This document shows, one piece after another, positions 1-12,400 of a DNA stretch of 64,000 nt. The notes under the pieces were generated by a model. It ran no database searches and was not told the DNA's origin. It worked only from the letters and a program-made list of their open reading frames with translations. Within the stretch, counting starts at the first letter, position 1. The number at the start of each line of letters is the position of its first letter. The DNA is taken from assembly GCA_905221605.1 (NCBI GenBank), contig CAJNDS010002152.1, forward strand, positions 374,001 to 438,000. Reading direction: 5' to 3'. A program made the position numbers and the translations under genes. This DNA is from Symbiodinium natans (Eukaryota; Sar; Dinophyceae; Suessiales; Symbiodiniaceae).

Positions 1-102
1 GCTGAACTCATGCTCATGCAGCATGCTGCCTCCAGGGACGAAGCCTTTGCTTGCCATTTGCTGACTGTGAGAGCTTCCGAACCTGAATCAGGACCATAAG
101 AC

Positions 103-123
103 ACACACACACACACACACACA
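103..123. repeat. (AC)n microsatellite
   Basis: Short uninterrupted AC dinucleotide run. The surrounding 1-1270 bp holds only short overlapping frames on both strands and I recognise no gene in it; it lies downstream of the 3' end of the minus-strand purA gene. Confidence 0.9.
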
Positions 124-1270
124 GCGACTGCGCAGGGTAGGCTGGAACTGAGCTGCTGGCGTGTACTCCTTGCTCTGGCTGGAACCGAAGGTATCCTCTT
201 AACAGGCCGTGTTTGAAATCCAAGTCAGTTGTGCCAAAGCATGCCAAAGCTAAGCCACAGCAAACTGTGCCTCAAGGCTGTCCGCCCCGCTACCAGCCTA
301 TAATGCACCAAACTGGCAGCAAGATCAAGTGATTAAGGCTACGCCATGATAAGTTATGTTGCTCAGGTCTTGGCGCTTGTGCTGCTCTCTGCTGATGCTG
401 CACCAGCCTGAGCCATGGCTGTAGCCACTGGCAGTTGCGCATCCAGATGAGAAGATCAACTGGGACCCGGCTGCAACGCCGACTCCAGCTGCGCCAGCGC
501 TACCCTCTGCCGCTGGTTTCGCCGCACAAGACGCGCCATCTGCGCCAAGGCAAAGAAGTCAAGACAAGTGGCGTGCGATGCATGCTTGCTTGCCAGCCTT
601 CTTTTCTTGCTGCCGGGGCCTACCAGCCAAGCCATCGGGTGCAACAATTCCGATAATCGCTGCTGAAACACGTTCGCACTGCCCAAGGTGACCAAGGTGC
701 ACCCACCTCATCGGCTGGCACGTCTGCAGCGTCCTCTTTGCTGGACCTTGCATGTGAGTGCATACCACAAGCACAGGTGATTCCACCGTACCTTTTCACC
801 TTTGGTCTTGACAAGCCCTGTCCGGGCGAGGCACCCTCCCTCAGCAGGTTGTGATGCCGACATCCATCGAGGCCTCCAACCGCGCCGCATCTTTAAACTA
901 AATTGAAAACGCACGAGTGCACGTGTAGTTACATGACATGCCGGAACGATTTATTCGATGGCACGTTTTGCCTGCCTGCAGGGTTTGCGGCTCTGCGCCG
1001 TACCCCGCCGCACTCTGAGCCACGAAATGCAGAAGGCATACATACATCCTTCCATGTCCTTCCCCGGGTGCTGGAGGTCCCGGAGCACGTTCTCAGGACA
1101 TGCTGCAGCGATGGCTGCCGAAGGGAACTCGTGCGGTGGGCAGATTCTAGTGATTCTCAAGGACGTTTTGCTGCAATGATGTTTTAAAGGCATGAACTTT
1201 GAAGCAATCACTCCACCTCGCCCTCAATGCGTTTGCATCGATGGCGACATATGTACATCATTGTACATCA

Positions 1271-4200
1271 TCAAGCCACAGAGAGGCTGAAAGTTGGAAG
1301 CATGGGAGGCATAGGTAAAGTCGAGGGGCACTTCGCCATTGGAAGCTTCAACATGCTTGATCGATCTGGGCCAACGCCAACCTCAGAACATGCACGTGCC
1401 ACCGAATGTGTCAAAAGATGTGCTGCACTCTTTATCTCAAAACTTGGCCACGGCACCCAGGAAACAGGAATGCCCAAGAGCTCTTGGATCCTGCGGATGG
1501 AGTAATGGGGCAAGGTATGCCTACGTTGTTGGTTGCTTAAAAGCACCGGGCCTTAGCACATACTTCTTGGCGTTCTCGGGCAAGTCTTCCCACTTAGTGC
1601 ACTTGGAGATATCTTCCGACCAGCCCTGGAGGGTCTCCTTCAGTCCCGGCAGAAACACGCAGTCACGAAGTCAGGAAGTTAGGAAGACTGCACCAAAGGC
1701 GCCACTCTCGGTTTGAAATAGTCTAAGTAAGTCAGACCAAGCAGCATACTCGCACACGACTTCCTGAGCACTTCTCCAAGACTCAACGCGCTTCTGGAGT
1801 CAGCCCTCCGTTGGTTTCAGACAGGGCAGTCCGATGCAGTCCTTCAGGTCATCCAGGTGTGAAGGAAAGTAGCCAGATGGCAGACGCACTTCCGTCATTC
1901 GTCTGTTCCTGGCTTGACGTGCATATACACAAGACGGGTTGCAGTGCAGGATGGTGCAAGTAGCGGAGCCAACATGCTTATGCAGTCCAGCGACCTGTAT
2001 GCAATGGCAACCCGAATTTGCTTCAGGCCAGTCAGGACATCCAGCTTGGTGATGTTCAGGCTGTCCTTGGCGAGGAGACAGCACAAGCACTCCCTGCTGC
2101 CCTCCCACATCGTCTCGGCAAGCCCCCTGTTCCACCGTCAAGCCGCAAACCCATTCACCATTGCGGAGTACTTGACCAAAGCCTTGAGCTCTTGAGGACA
2201 CAGTGCGCGTACAAATAACACGTCTGCAGGCTAGGGAAAACTGTGGGCAAAGCCAGGTCCAGCCAGCCACATCTCCGCCTGCGGCCGGTGGTGGTGCCGT
2301 ATTCAGCACCCACCTCCTGCAGCATCATGCCAACCTGAGCGCAAGTCCCGCTCAAGTGAGAAACAACTGACACCGAGATTCTCATGGCATTCAGGGCACC
2401 TTCACGGGCTGGCCAGACTTCAACTCGAAGGGACCACCTCTGGTAGACTCGTAGACGTCACCAACCCGACAGCCCACCAAGTCCAAGCACCCCACCCGCC
2501 TGTGTGACCCTTCCGCTCGTACCTGGCCTCTGGACCAACATAGGTCTCAGTGTAGTCCTCGTTTCCAGTCACAAAAAAACACAAGTACACGCCGCAATCT
2601 CTGCATCCCATGGGGGCCCCATGGCCTCTAGCGACTGGACCTCATTCTGCAACTCCGTCGGGAATGGCCCATGTCCAACTCGTGTCGTGTAGGCCTTGAC
2701 CTTGGGCCAGCTGCTCTGACTTCCTAAGACCAACCACTGACCTAAGGCCGCAGCCACCCCAATGACGGTGTCCACCACCTTCGGTGGCACTCCCAGTCCT
2801 TCCAGGATCCAGTCGCTTCCAGACAGCTTGAACACTGACGTCCGCTAGAAACACGCGTCTGTCCGGTGCACACGCTTCCAACCGTGGTGTTCGACGATGT
2901 GACGAAAGGGTAAGTGCCTTGGCTGACACACACGCAGCAATCAACGTGGCACGACTGCTCTCCATGAATGCGTTTAAGCATCTCCCTGACATCTTTTCCA
3001 CAGTCGCGCACAAACACGGCTTTCTGAGTCGGACGTCCGGCTCGAGCTTAAAGGAGTCTGACGGTGCTCTCAGAGTGATCTCGAAGTCCTCAAGCTTCAT
3101 CGGCTGGCACGCGCCACTTTGCCAGGAAGTTGTCCTTGTCATTGTCCTTAATACGGCACCAGACGCAGTGGAAGAAGAACGCCATGGCGGGATACATCAT
3201 GATGTAGCGGTAGAAGTCTTCGTGAGACTTGTCCAACATCCCGCCATAGTAGCTCGTGTCAATGTAGTACCTCCAGCGGTTCTTGGTGGGATCGATGTGA
3301 ATCTCCGGCATGCCCATCATGCACATCTTCTGGTAGTCCCAGTTGCGCTCAAGCCAGCGGATCCAGTGCCGGCCTGGGACACGGCGAAGCCACACGATGG
3401 TGGAGCGAAGCCACAAGTAGACGGGGCCGCCCTTGTAGGGGGACATCACAGTCTCCTCCACGCGGCCATAGACCAGGGGATAGGCCTGAGTCGGAGGCTC
3501 CACGGTCTTGGGCACCTGCGCGGCGAAGAAGCGCCGGCCGGCCACCAGATTCCGCTTCGAGAGGTCGAGAAGACCCATGCCGTCACAGGGAGCGTCGGCC
3601 AGGATACGACAAGTCTGCCAGCGTACGTCGGGCTGACGCTTGAGCCGGGCGGACGAGTTCGAAGGTGCACAACTGCATCAGAGAGACAAGCAGCTCTAAA
3701 CAGCAAAGGGGAACACGCCAAATCAGCACCAATACTTGCAGCCCGAGGACCAAAGTCGATGTCGAGCAAAGCTGCATTGGCTCCCTCCACCAATACCTGT
3801 ACAGCCAGCAGGTGCGTGCTCCCGCTCAGTCGTTCAAGTCAACTTTATGCGCCTTGCATCCCTGTGCGATGTCTTGGTGCATGAACGTCACCGAATCCAC
3901 GATTTGTGTACGCAACATGTCCGCATACCTTGGACAGGACATCTGACGACAAGCCGTCAGGCCACTTTGACAAGCTCTGCTATGCTTGTCAATAAGCTTG
4001 GCATAAGCCAGGCAACTTCCGGTATCTTTCGATCTCCTCCTCGATGCTCCCGACTCCACCCTTCTGCCCATTCTCCGGATCGAACGCATACCTCGCTTCT
4101 CCACTAGGCTTTGTCATTTTGACAAGTTGTGGGCACATTTTTCGTACAGTGTTCGGTCATAACATGTCATAGCTTGCAGCCAGGTTGGGGCCGAGCACCG

Positions 4201-7200
4201 TGTGTTGTACTCCCGGAGGGCTTGGCGCAGCTGAAGCTGCGCTGGAGAATCCTGACAGCGTTTGACATGTCTATAGACGTTGATTCGCACCCGTGCAGAA
4301 TAGGGAAAGCGAAGGCTGTCAGCAACACCTTGTCGCGCGGGTTGCTGTAGCGCTTTTGAGACCATACCTTGCAGATCCATGCACCGAATAATGGGCATGC
4401 ACATGACAGGCTGGATAACAAGACCTCTGCAGCAAGGGAATTTTCATGCAACATCCGGCTACGTCAGCGGAAAGCCCGATTTGGCAAGGACCCCTTTTTT
4501 CCGCTTCCCGATTCCCGTCATCAGCCGCCCATGAACATGCGTTTCGACCACTCAATGTGATCAGGAAGTGCCTGGCCACTCGCATCTCTGTGCCATGGCC
4601 TTACCCAAGAAACAGTTGTCCTGGGCGCAACTGAATTCCTTGTCTCAGCGACGTCTCCTGTGACATGCAATCCACTCGATTTGAATCCAAACGTGGTCTC
4701 CACCTAAAACAGCCCCTTCACCGGCTCATCAGCTGTCAATGTCGTCTTTTCTGGGCCCGGCCACATGCCTCTGCCTGCCAAGCACAACTACTGCATGCTA
4801 CTGCATGCTTCCCACGCCAGCATCAAGGGCATGAACCGAACCCCCAGGCTTCACAAAACATGTACCTTCACACTGGCCGCTTTGACATGCCAGGAGCCAG
4901 CGCTCCTGCTGCTCCTGCTGGGCCATGCTGCAACGTGAACTCATGTCTCAAGGACTTCTTTGGGGAACAGGAAAGAAGGTGCTGGCCTCATCCAGGCGCA
5001 GGAACTCTTCCTCCTGCAGCAGGTCCCAAAGCGGGTCCACAATCTGCAGGCCTCGCGTGCGCAGCCCGAGATGGATCTCGATCCTTTCAGCTCCCTTCTG
5101 GTTTCCATGGTTATGGCCTGGCAGGGTGAGGGGCTGGATCCTCTCGATCCCCTGCTTGGCTTGGTCTTCGCGAAAGGCATCGAAAGCGGAGCGCTCGAAG
5201 TCCGCTTCCTGCGCACGACTGCAACAACTTGATCGACTTTGAACGATGGGATTCCCACGTGCTTCCCACGTGTTCCCTCCATGGCGCTCACTAGGCCTTG
5301 AAGTGCACGGCTTCAACGAGGCCAACGTCATTGCACAGAATATTTCTCAGAGCGTCCTTCGCAAGAAGCCGGGGCATAGCAGAGTAGAGCAATCACAGAC
5401 TCTGATGCTGACAAGCAGAGCTCGCCTGCTGACGACGCGCCCGGGAGGCCACCACGGACCACCAAGCCGCCAGCCGACTCGGCGAGAGGCTTCGGAACTT
5501 TCGAAGGCGCTGAACTGCGGCCTGCCATCTCCAAGTCAACTGTGGGGCGTTCATTCATACTCCTTCAGGCCCAGTCCGAAACCCAACTGTTGCGTCAATT
5601 GTGCCAGGCGTCTTCTTCCATCTGCTCCGAGCTGTTGTCTGCCGGCACCTGTTTTCAAAAAGAGCTCATGACTTTTCAACCTCAAGCTGCTGTTTGGGCC
5701 CGCCTCCCACTCCAGAAAGAGAACGGCCGGATGGGGCAGATAAGCTTTGGCAAATCCGAGCTCGGTGAGCAACGATCTTGACTCAACGTCACCTGGTAGC
5801 ATTGCTGTTTTACTCGTGCATGCATACAATTGACAATCCGTGGCTCACCGACAGGTGTCGGCGATGACACCTACTGACTGTTTTGCTTCAGGAAAACCAA
5901 ACGGCAACAAATGAAATTGTCCGAGCTGTGAAGGGTTTTTGGGGAAGTGCTTGGAGGTTCCTGGGTGATCGATCGCACAGCAAGCCGGGATTCCTATGTT
6001 ACAGTTGCTGGCTGCCTTGCTGCAGATGCTTCTGGTACAGTACTGGTTACAGCCGACAGCAGGTGCTCCTGCATGCCTTGAAGGGATCTTGGTGACGAAT
6101 GCTTTCGGGTTCGGTGTGGTGCCTTGGGCCAGAGACTTTGAATTGTCCGCAGAGCTTGGCTTGAGACAAGGTTTGGCTTGGCACAAACGGGCGAAACTTG
6201 AGACAACCGCAGCAAAACAAACCTAGGACCTAGGTCGCCCGCTCTTCTTTATTCTTTCTCATCCTACGTTGCAAAAGGTACTACCCACGTTTCCTCCTGA
6301 CCCCGCACAACAATCAACACAGACCGGCCTGCAAAGGGCAGATCAGCCATGCGCTGACTGATGAGCTCATCCAATGTGGAGCCCAGGCGTCGCTTGAATT
6401 CATCAGTGCCTGACATGGGACCTGGCCAGCCAGGCGGACAAGTGGAACACCATAAGCTGCAGGCCCAAGCAAGTTTCAGTCGAGCCACGAACTCTCCAAG
6501 CCACTAGTTGAGAGGCTACCTGCCACACACAGAAAGGAGATGAAGGGCTTCACTGCACAACAATCAAAAACATCGTGGCCTCATCTGCTGACAACGCTTC
6601 CCATTGCTGCTTCAGTTTCTCTTCTGCGCGCAGTAGCTGGTGCCTGTGCTTGCAATGTAGCCCTGAAAAGTGCAAACTGCAAAGTACGGCCACCTGATCA
6701 ACTTCAGAAAAGAGTCATCCTATGTCGTCGTCCAACTTGGAACATATTCTGCAAGCAAGCAGCTCAAGCCACTTTCGTTTCACTGACATCATCGGGGCTT
6801 TGGTCGCGGAGGATTTGCCTCTCATATCCGAGATCCGCAACAAGACTTTGGACACTCACCACTCTGGCCCTCTGCTTAAGCTCCACATAAACAGCTGCAC
6901 ATCTGCTTTCTCGTGGGCCCGGTACAGGCTTTGCTGCAGCTGGACAAACAGCCGATTCCACAAAACCCGCACTGCCTGAAGAACATTTTGTTGGAAAGGA
7001 ACTGCCTAGCGCCGTCCCCCGTCGAACACCGCGGCCTGAAACCTTTGGAGCTCGGGCAGGTGGCTCCTCCGTCCTGCCACTGTTACGGCAAGAAGCTTTC
7101 TTGAGCCTGCACCGCACAAGCACACAAGAACCAAGTGCAGGTGTGCTCGGTCATTTCCGCAGCTGCTGTTCGGGCCGCGGCTGCCCGACTGGAGTACTCC

Positions 7201-9381
7201 GCTTGCTCGTCACGTGGCAGCGCACGCCATCGCGCAGCAGCCTCCTGTCTACGAAACGCTGCCCACGTTGCAGGACCAAACAGGAACCATGCGAACTGCG
7301 CATGCAGCTTGAGGCGATGCGAGGATCCTTGGCGATCCGGCTGAAGTCAGAGCCAGGGAGGACCCCAGACGAGCTGTCTGGACCACATAGCTCACTCCGG
7401 ACTCTTGCGAAGTGTTCGTTCACGAACAACATGTAGCCTCGCACAGCATGGCCAGAGATTCCCTCCCCACAGCTACAGTTGGCAACCTCACTCTATCTGC
7501 CATACCTCTACCATCACGTGTAAACGCTATCAAGAAGCCTGATGCAGGAGCCCGTTTGCGCTTCGAAGACTTCTCGCTCTTCTGCTTCGCAAGCTCGGGT
7601 GCTGGTTGAGTGGCATCCTCTGGCAAGAATACATCTCATGCGCACCCTGCAGACCAACTCATCAATTCGGCATTCGGGAGAAATTTTCAGTTGCATCGTT
7701 TCATTAGCCTTCTTGCCCCCACGCTTTTTGCGCTGTGTCACTCGGACAACCAACGTCACATAACGTCACCCAACCAAGACTCCAGGGCCTAGCTTAGCTG
7801 ACATAGCACAGAAAGAGACTGGAATATGTGCACAACAACCTGCGAAAGAACATGACAGTCTTCAGCCGCCTGCAATGGCAGGGTCTGGGGCGTCGAGCTT
7901 CCCTGCAATGGCAGTATATTGGGCGTCGAGCTTCCCATGCTTCCAAGCTCTGCTCGGAGAAGCTGCTGGACCTGAACCGCAGCTTCAGGTTTAGGGTTTA
8001 GGGTTTAGGGTTTAGGGTTTAGGGTTTAGGGTTTAGGGTTTAGGGTTTAGGGTTTAGGGTTTAGGGTTTAGGGTTTAGGGTTTAGGGTTTAGGGTTTGGG
8101 GTGTAGGGGAACAATTCCAAGCCACTGCTGCCTGGTGACCAAGGGTAGCTCCGGATCGCCTGCCGCCCACTCCCACCTGCGGCCTTCTCGCGCACGGATT
8201 TTCCCCTGCTGCATGAAGCGGCGCAGCAACTTGTGCACCTGTCGGCACTTTGCGATCGCTTTGCCACTTGAGGTTCTGCATGTTTCTCAAAGCGAAGAAA
8301 AGGAGCGGCCGTCATTGGACATCCCTGTGCATCCAACGCGTATACGGCAACATAGTACGGACATGCACTTAACCTCTGGACGCGCTGCACCTTTGACAAA
8401 TCCGCTGGCACAGCGAGGCCGCACTGAGCAAGCAAACTCCTGCCAAACAAAAGTCAGACCCACGACTGGCCCAAACATGTTGCTAGCCTTTCACCTTTTT
8501 GTCTGCAAGGTGAGCTCCTCAGCGAAACCACGCTCGAGGCAGCATTAACTGCCATGGCTAAGGATAAGCGATGCAGCCCTCTACAGCCTGCACCCTGTGC
8601 AATTTGGTCGTCAAGCCTCCCACCTTTCTCTGAGCCATTCGGCCACAAGCATGCGGCTGCAAGCTGCCAGAATCGATCGGCATATGCTGTGCCACCAAAG
8701 GACAGTAAGATCTCGAAGTTTGCGCTCGAATTCGTCGAAATGCAACCTTGGCCGCTGCGCAAGTTAGCACCTGGAGGTCTGACAGGAATGACACGGCGCC
8801 TGTCTGCTGCTGAGAGGCAAGTCCCCAAAGCGCACGCCATTACCTGCCGCTGCCCATCGCAGCCGCTACTCTAATGACATGCGACCACATTCAAAAACGT
8901 TAAGCGCGATGAGGCTTGCGAATGGCTTTCGATGAATAACAAGGACCGATGCCACGTTTCCTTGGCGCAAATGCGCGTGGAACTGAGGCCTTGAATCGGC
9001 CTTGAAAAGAACACAACCGCGTGGCCAAGGATCGTGGTGCCAATTGAATCTGATCCTTGTTCCGCCTCCAGAATTCCATCAATGATCTGATGGCTGTCGA
9101 GGAGAACATGGGCCCCTGCAAAATGCGGTCATTCTGCATGCAGCACGCGGCAAGCATGGCAACTCATCAGTGGCAAGATGCTTACTGAAAGGGATCATCA
9201 GTACCGCACGTGTTGAGATGAAAACTCGTTCGACGGCTTGTGGGTCAAACTCCTCTGTTGGCGACAGGCTTCCTAACCAACATTACCCGACAATTGCCAC
9301 ACATTGACATGTCCTTCAGCGCTTCCAGCTCCTTCATCAAAGTAGGGATATGCCTCAAACTGGGAATGGCACACGCGCACG

Positions 9382-9431
<50 letters not shown>

Positions 9432-12400
9432 CACGAAATTAACAGATGTTGCAATACATTGCACATTCTTTGAATGGAGACGACTAAGTTTGCATAGCTA
9501 CTGGATCCTCCCGTATCCTCACTTACCCATATCGTTCGCGACAGGCCCGCGTCAGCTACGCAGTACAGCAAGCTCGTCGTCGGGAAGCAGTAGCTCGGAT
9601 CGGCAGGCATGTAATCGCCACCAAAGCGCATGACCCCATCATGCCGATGGGGGCAGCATCGGTATCTGCTGATTGCGAAAGCCCCCAGCACGAAGCACAG
9701 GGGAGCCTACCACTACCTCAAACATTGAACCCTTAACTCTAAACCCACCGTGAACCAATGGACCAAGGAGGTCAGAATGAAAACTCTGTGCTCTGCAACC
9801 CATTCTAGGATGTCGGACACGCTGGCCAGGAGACTGCCCGCAAAGCGCTTTGTCCACGAAGATTGTTGGCAACAAATCGCTGAACAAATGATCCAGATCT
9901 TCAAACGTAGCACATCGACAGAATGAGCAAAGATGGGCAGGAGACACCATTGTTGGCATCATCAGTGAAGAATTGACAGTGACGGCGCCGTGTCAACCAG
10001 CCCCAGCAGCTGTTGTGTGGCTGTGGTGACTAGCTGGGGCTCGCGGGCGGAAATGGCCGGGATGCAGTCGGCCCAGGATGCGAAGTATGCCGCTGGAGCG
10101 TGTTGGGCCGCACTGCGCAGCCCGAGTCCCCCATGCCGAAAGCTGAGCTAGGGCCGCCCACAAACAAGCTCGTTGGCCAGGAACTCTCCGGCGGGCTCAA
10201 CACGAAGGAGCGAGGGGGGTGCCGAGCACGCGGAGGCCACGTTCCGATGCAGAAAGGCATGCATCACCAACCCAGGTCTGCGCACCTGCGGGCACTGGAA
10301 GGCCCTTGGGGAAAGAGCCGGCCGCGTTCCAAACACGAGTCTTGGACGGGTTGACTTGTCTGCATCAGGCTATAGTCTCTTCGGCACTCCAGTCCTTCAA
10401 GCCTCAATCTCAAAAGATCTTGACTCGTTGTCAATGCTCTCCAATTCCTGTGCCTCGAAGGGCCGTCTTCAAACTCATTCGACCACGTCAGAAGTCCGTT
10501 CCATTCTTTTGCGGCGGACCTGGGCAAACAAGTGGTGCTGCAGCTTCCCGAAAAGATGTGAGACGCGAGGTGGTGGTGAAATCACATACACATCATCAAG
10601 GATAGCTCGCACACGGTCGCCAGGTCGCATCTCAGCATGAACGGGGGCGATACCCAAAGCAAACAGGAAGAAGCGTTTTTTTTGCTTTGCCATGGCTGTC
10701 TCTCTCGGCCAGGGCTAAGCAAAAAACAAACACCAGGTGTTTTTTGTTCCTGGCCGTGGCATGCCGCGGCTGTGGGGCTCCCTTGCAGCCAGGGCTAGGC
10801 AAAAAATAAACACCGCCGGCCTTGGCAGGAGTGTTTTTTTTTGTTTGCCGTGGCTGTGGGAATTTGTGACTCAGGCCCTCCGTGACGAACGTCCATGACT
10901 GATGCGAGCTGGGGGGGCGCAGCCCCCCCAATGCTTTCATGATGGTCTTATAAAAGGCCCGTGTGCTTTGTGTTCAAAAATACTCATATGCTCAGTGGCT
11001 TAGTGAAGCAAGTTTGCGCGGCTCTTGCACGGCTTTAAACAAAAAAATTGCGGGGCGGGCGGATGGGGGGTTTCATAAGCCGAGGGGCTGGGGGCCGACC
11101 CCGCCATTTGCAAATACAACGCTCACATGAGGGGTTTCAAAAAGATTCATATGCCTTGTGAAGGAAGCTTTGCACGGCTTCAAGCGGCAGGGGGGTTGAG
11201 GGAGGCCACGGCTTCAAAAAGCGGGGGCGGGGGGCGTTGGGGGGTCGCAGGCCCCCCCCATTTGATGATGGGTTTCAAATGATTCGTATGCTTTGTAAAA
11301 AATCTACGGAATGAAACGGAGAACCACTAAGCCAACCGCTGCTGAGGCTTTGCATGGAAAAACAGAGTACTTAACGGTGGAACAACTGTTGGGAGTTCTT
11401 TTTTTCTGTTGTGAGCCTTTTTTGGTCGGGTTTTCTTGGCTTTTCTAGGAAAATCTCCAGTCGCTCTAGATTTTCATAGGAATTGGTGCAGTTTCTTGGT
11501 TTTTCCTTTGCAAACCTCCACTCCCTCCATTTTTTTCGCATAGGACTCACACACTATTTTCGTAAGTGTTTTTTACATGTTGCTCGCAAGCTTGCGCGGC
11601 TCAAAAAAGTGGCGGTGTTGCGGGAGGGGCGCAGTGCCTCTATTTGCAAACTCAATGCTCGCATGTTGGGTTTCAACAAGACAGTACAAGACCCATAGCT
11701 CTGAAGCAAGCTTGCATGGCTGATAAAGACGGGGGGTTGCGGTTGGGGAAGCGGGTGGCGCATCATGAGTTTCAGTCGCTCGTATGCTTTGAGGCCATTC
11801 ATATGCTTTGTTTTAAAACCAGGGTGGACAAGCGGGGAAAACAGGGTGAAACTCAATGCTCGTGTGTTGGGTTTTTTTTCTTCGGACTTTTACGCCTGCC
11901 GACCATTCGGTCGGCTAAGCTGTTCCTAAACTACCCGAGCTGTAGCCACGCCCGCAATGGCAACCGGCTTGGGTCGGGCAGCCCAGGCTCCAGGAGATGG
12001 TCGAGCGGTGGGGCAGGCTCGTCGGCCGCGGTGGAAGTGGATGGCCACGTAGGGCAGTGGTGGCAACTGCCTGCTGCACTGCTTTGCAAGAGGTTGTCTG
12101 CATCACACAACATGCAACTATGTAAAAACTGGAATTTGAATCATATCGCGTCATATCTCACATGCCTCTGCGGCTTGGCAAACTGCTGCCACAAATGGCA
12201 CATCCAAATATCGCAGTCGGTGCTGGCAGGGTATTTGCATTCCCTTGGCACAGAGTCTCGATGCATCGGAACGAAATGATTACAGACCCATTACACTCAC
12301 ATCATGCTTTGCACATACTCAAACGATTGTGAATCGCATCCGGCCTGGTGCGAAAAAGCTATGCCTAAATTGTGCAGAACTGGGGTAGCGGAAGGTTTCT

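Noticed and set aside
3636-3643. Spliced-leader relic proving retroposition of the nested ORF
   Set aside because: Only eight bases (GGCTCAAG) match the 3' end of the dinoflagellate leader; expected by chance in a window this size.
7989-8096. True chromosome end
   Set aside because: The array is only about 108 bp, has unique sequence on both sides and lies between purA exons.
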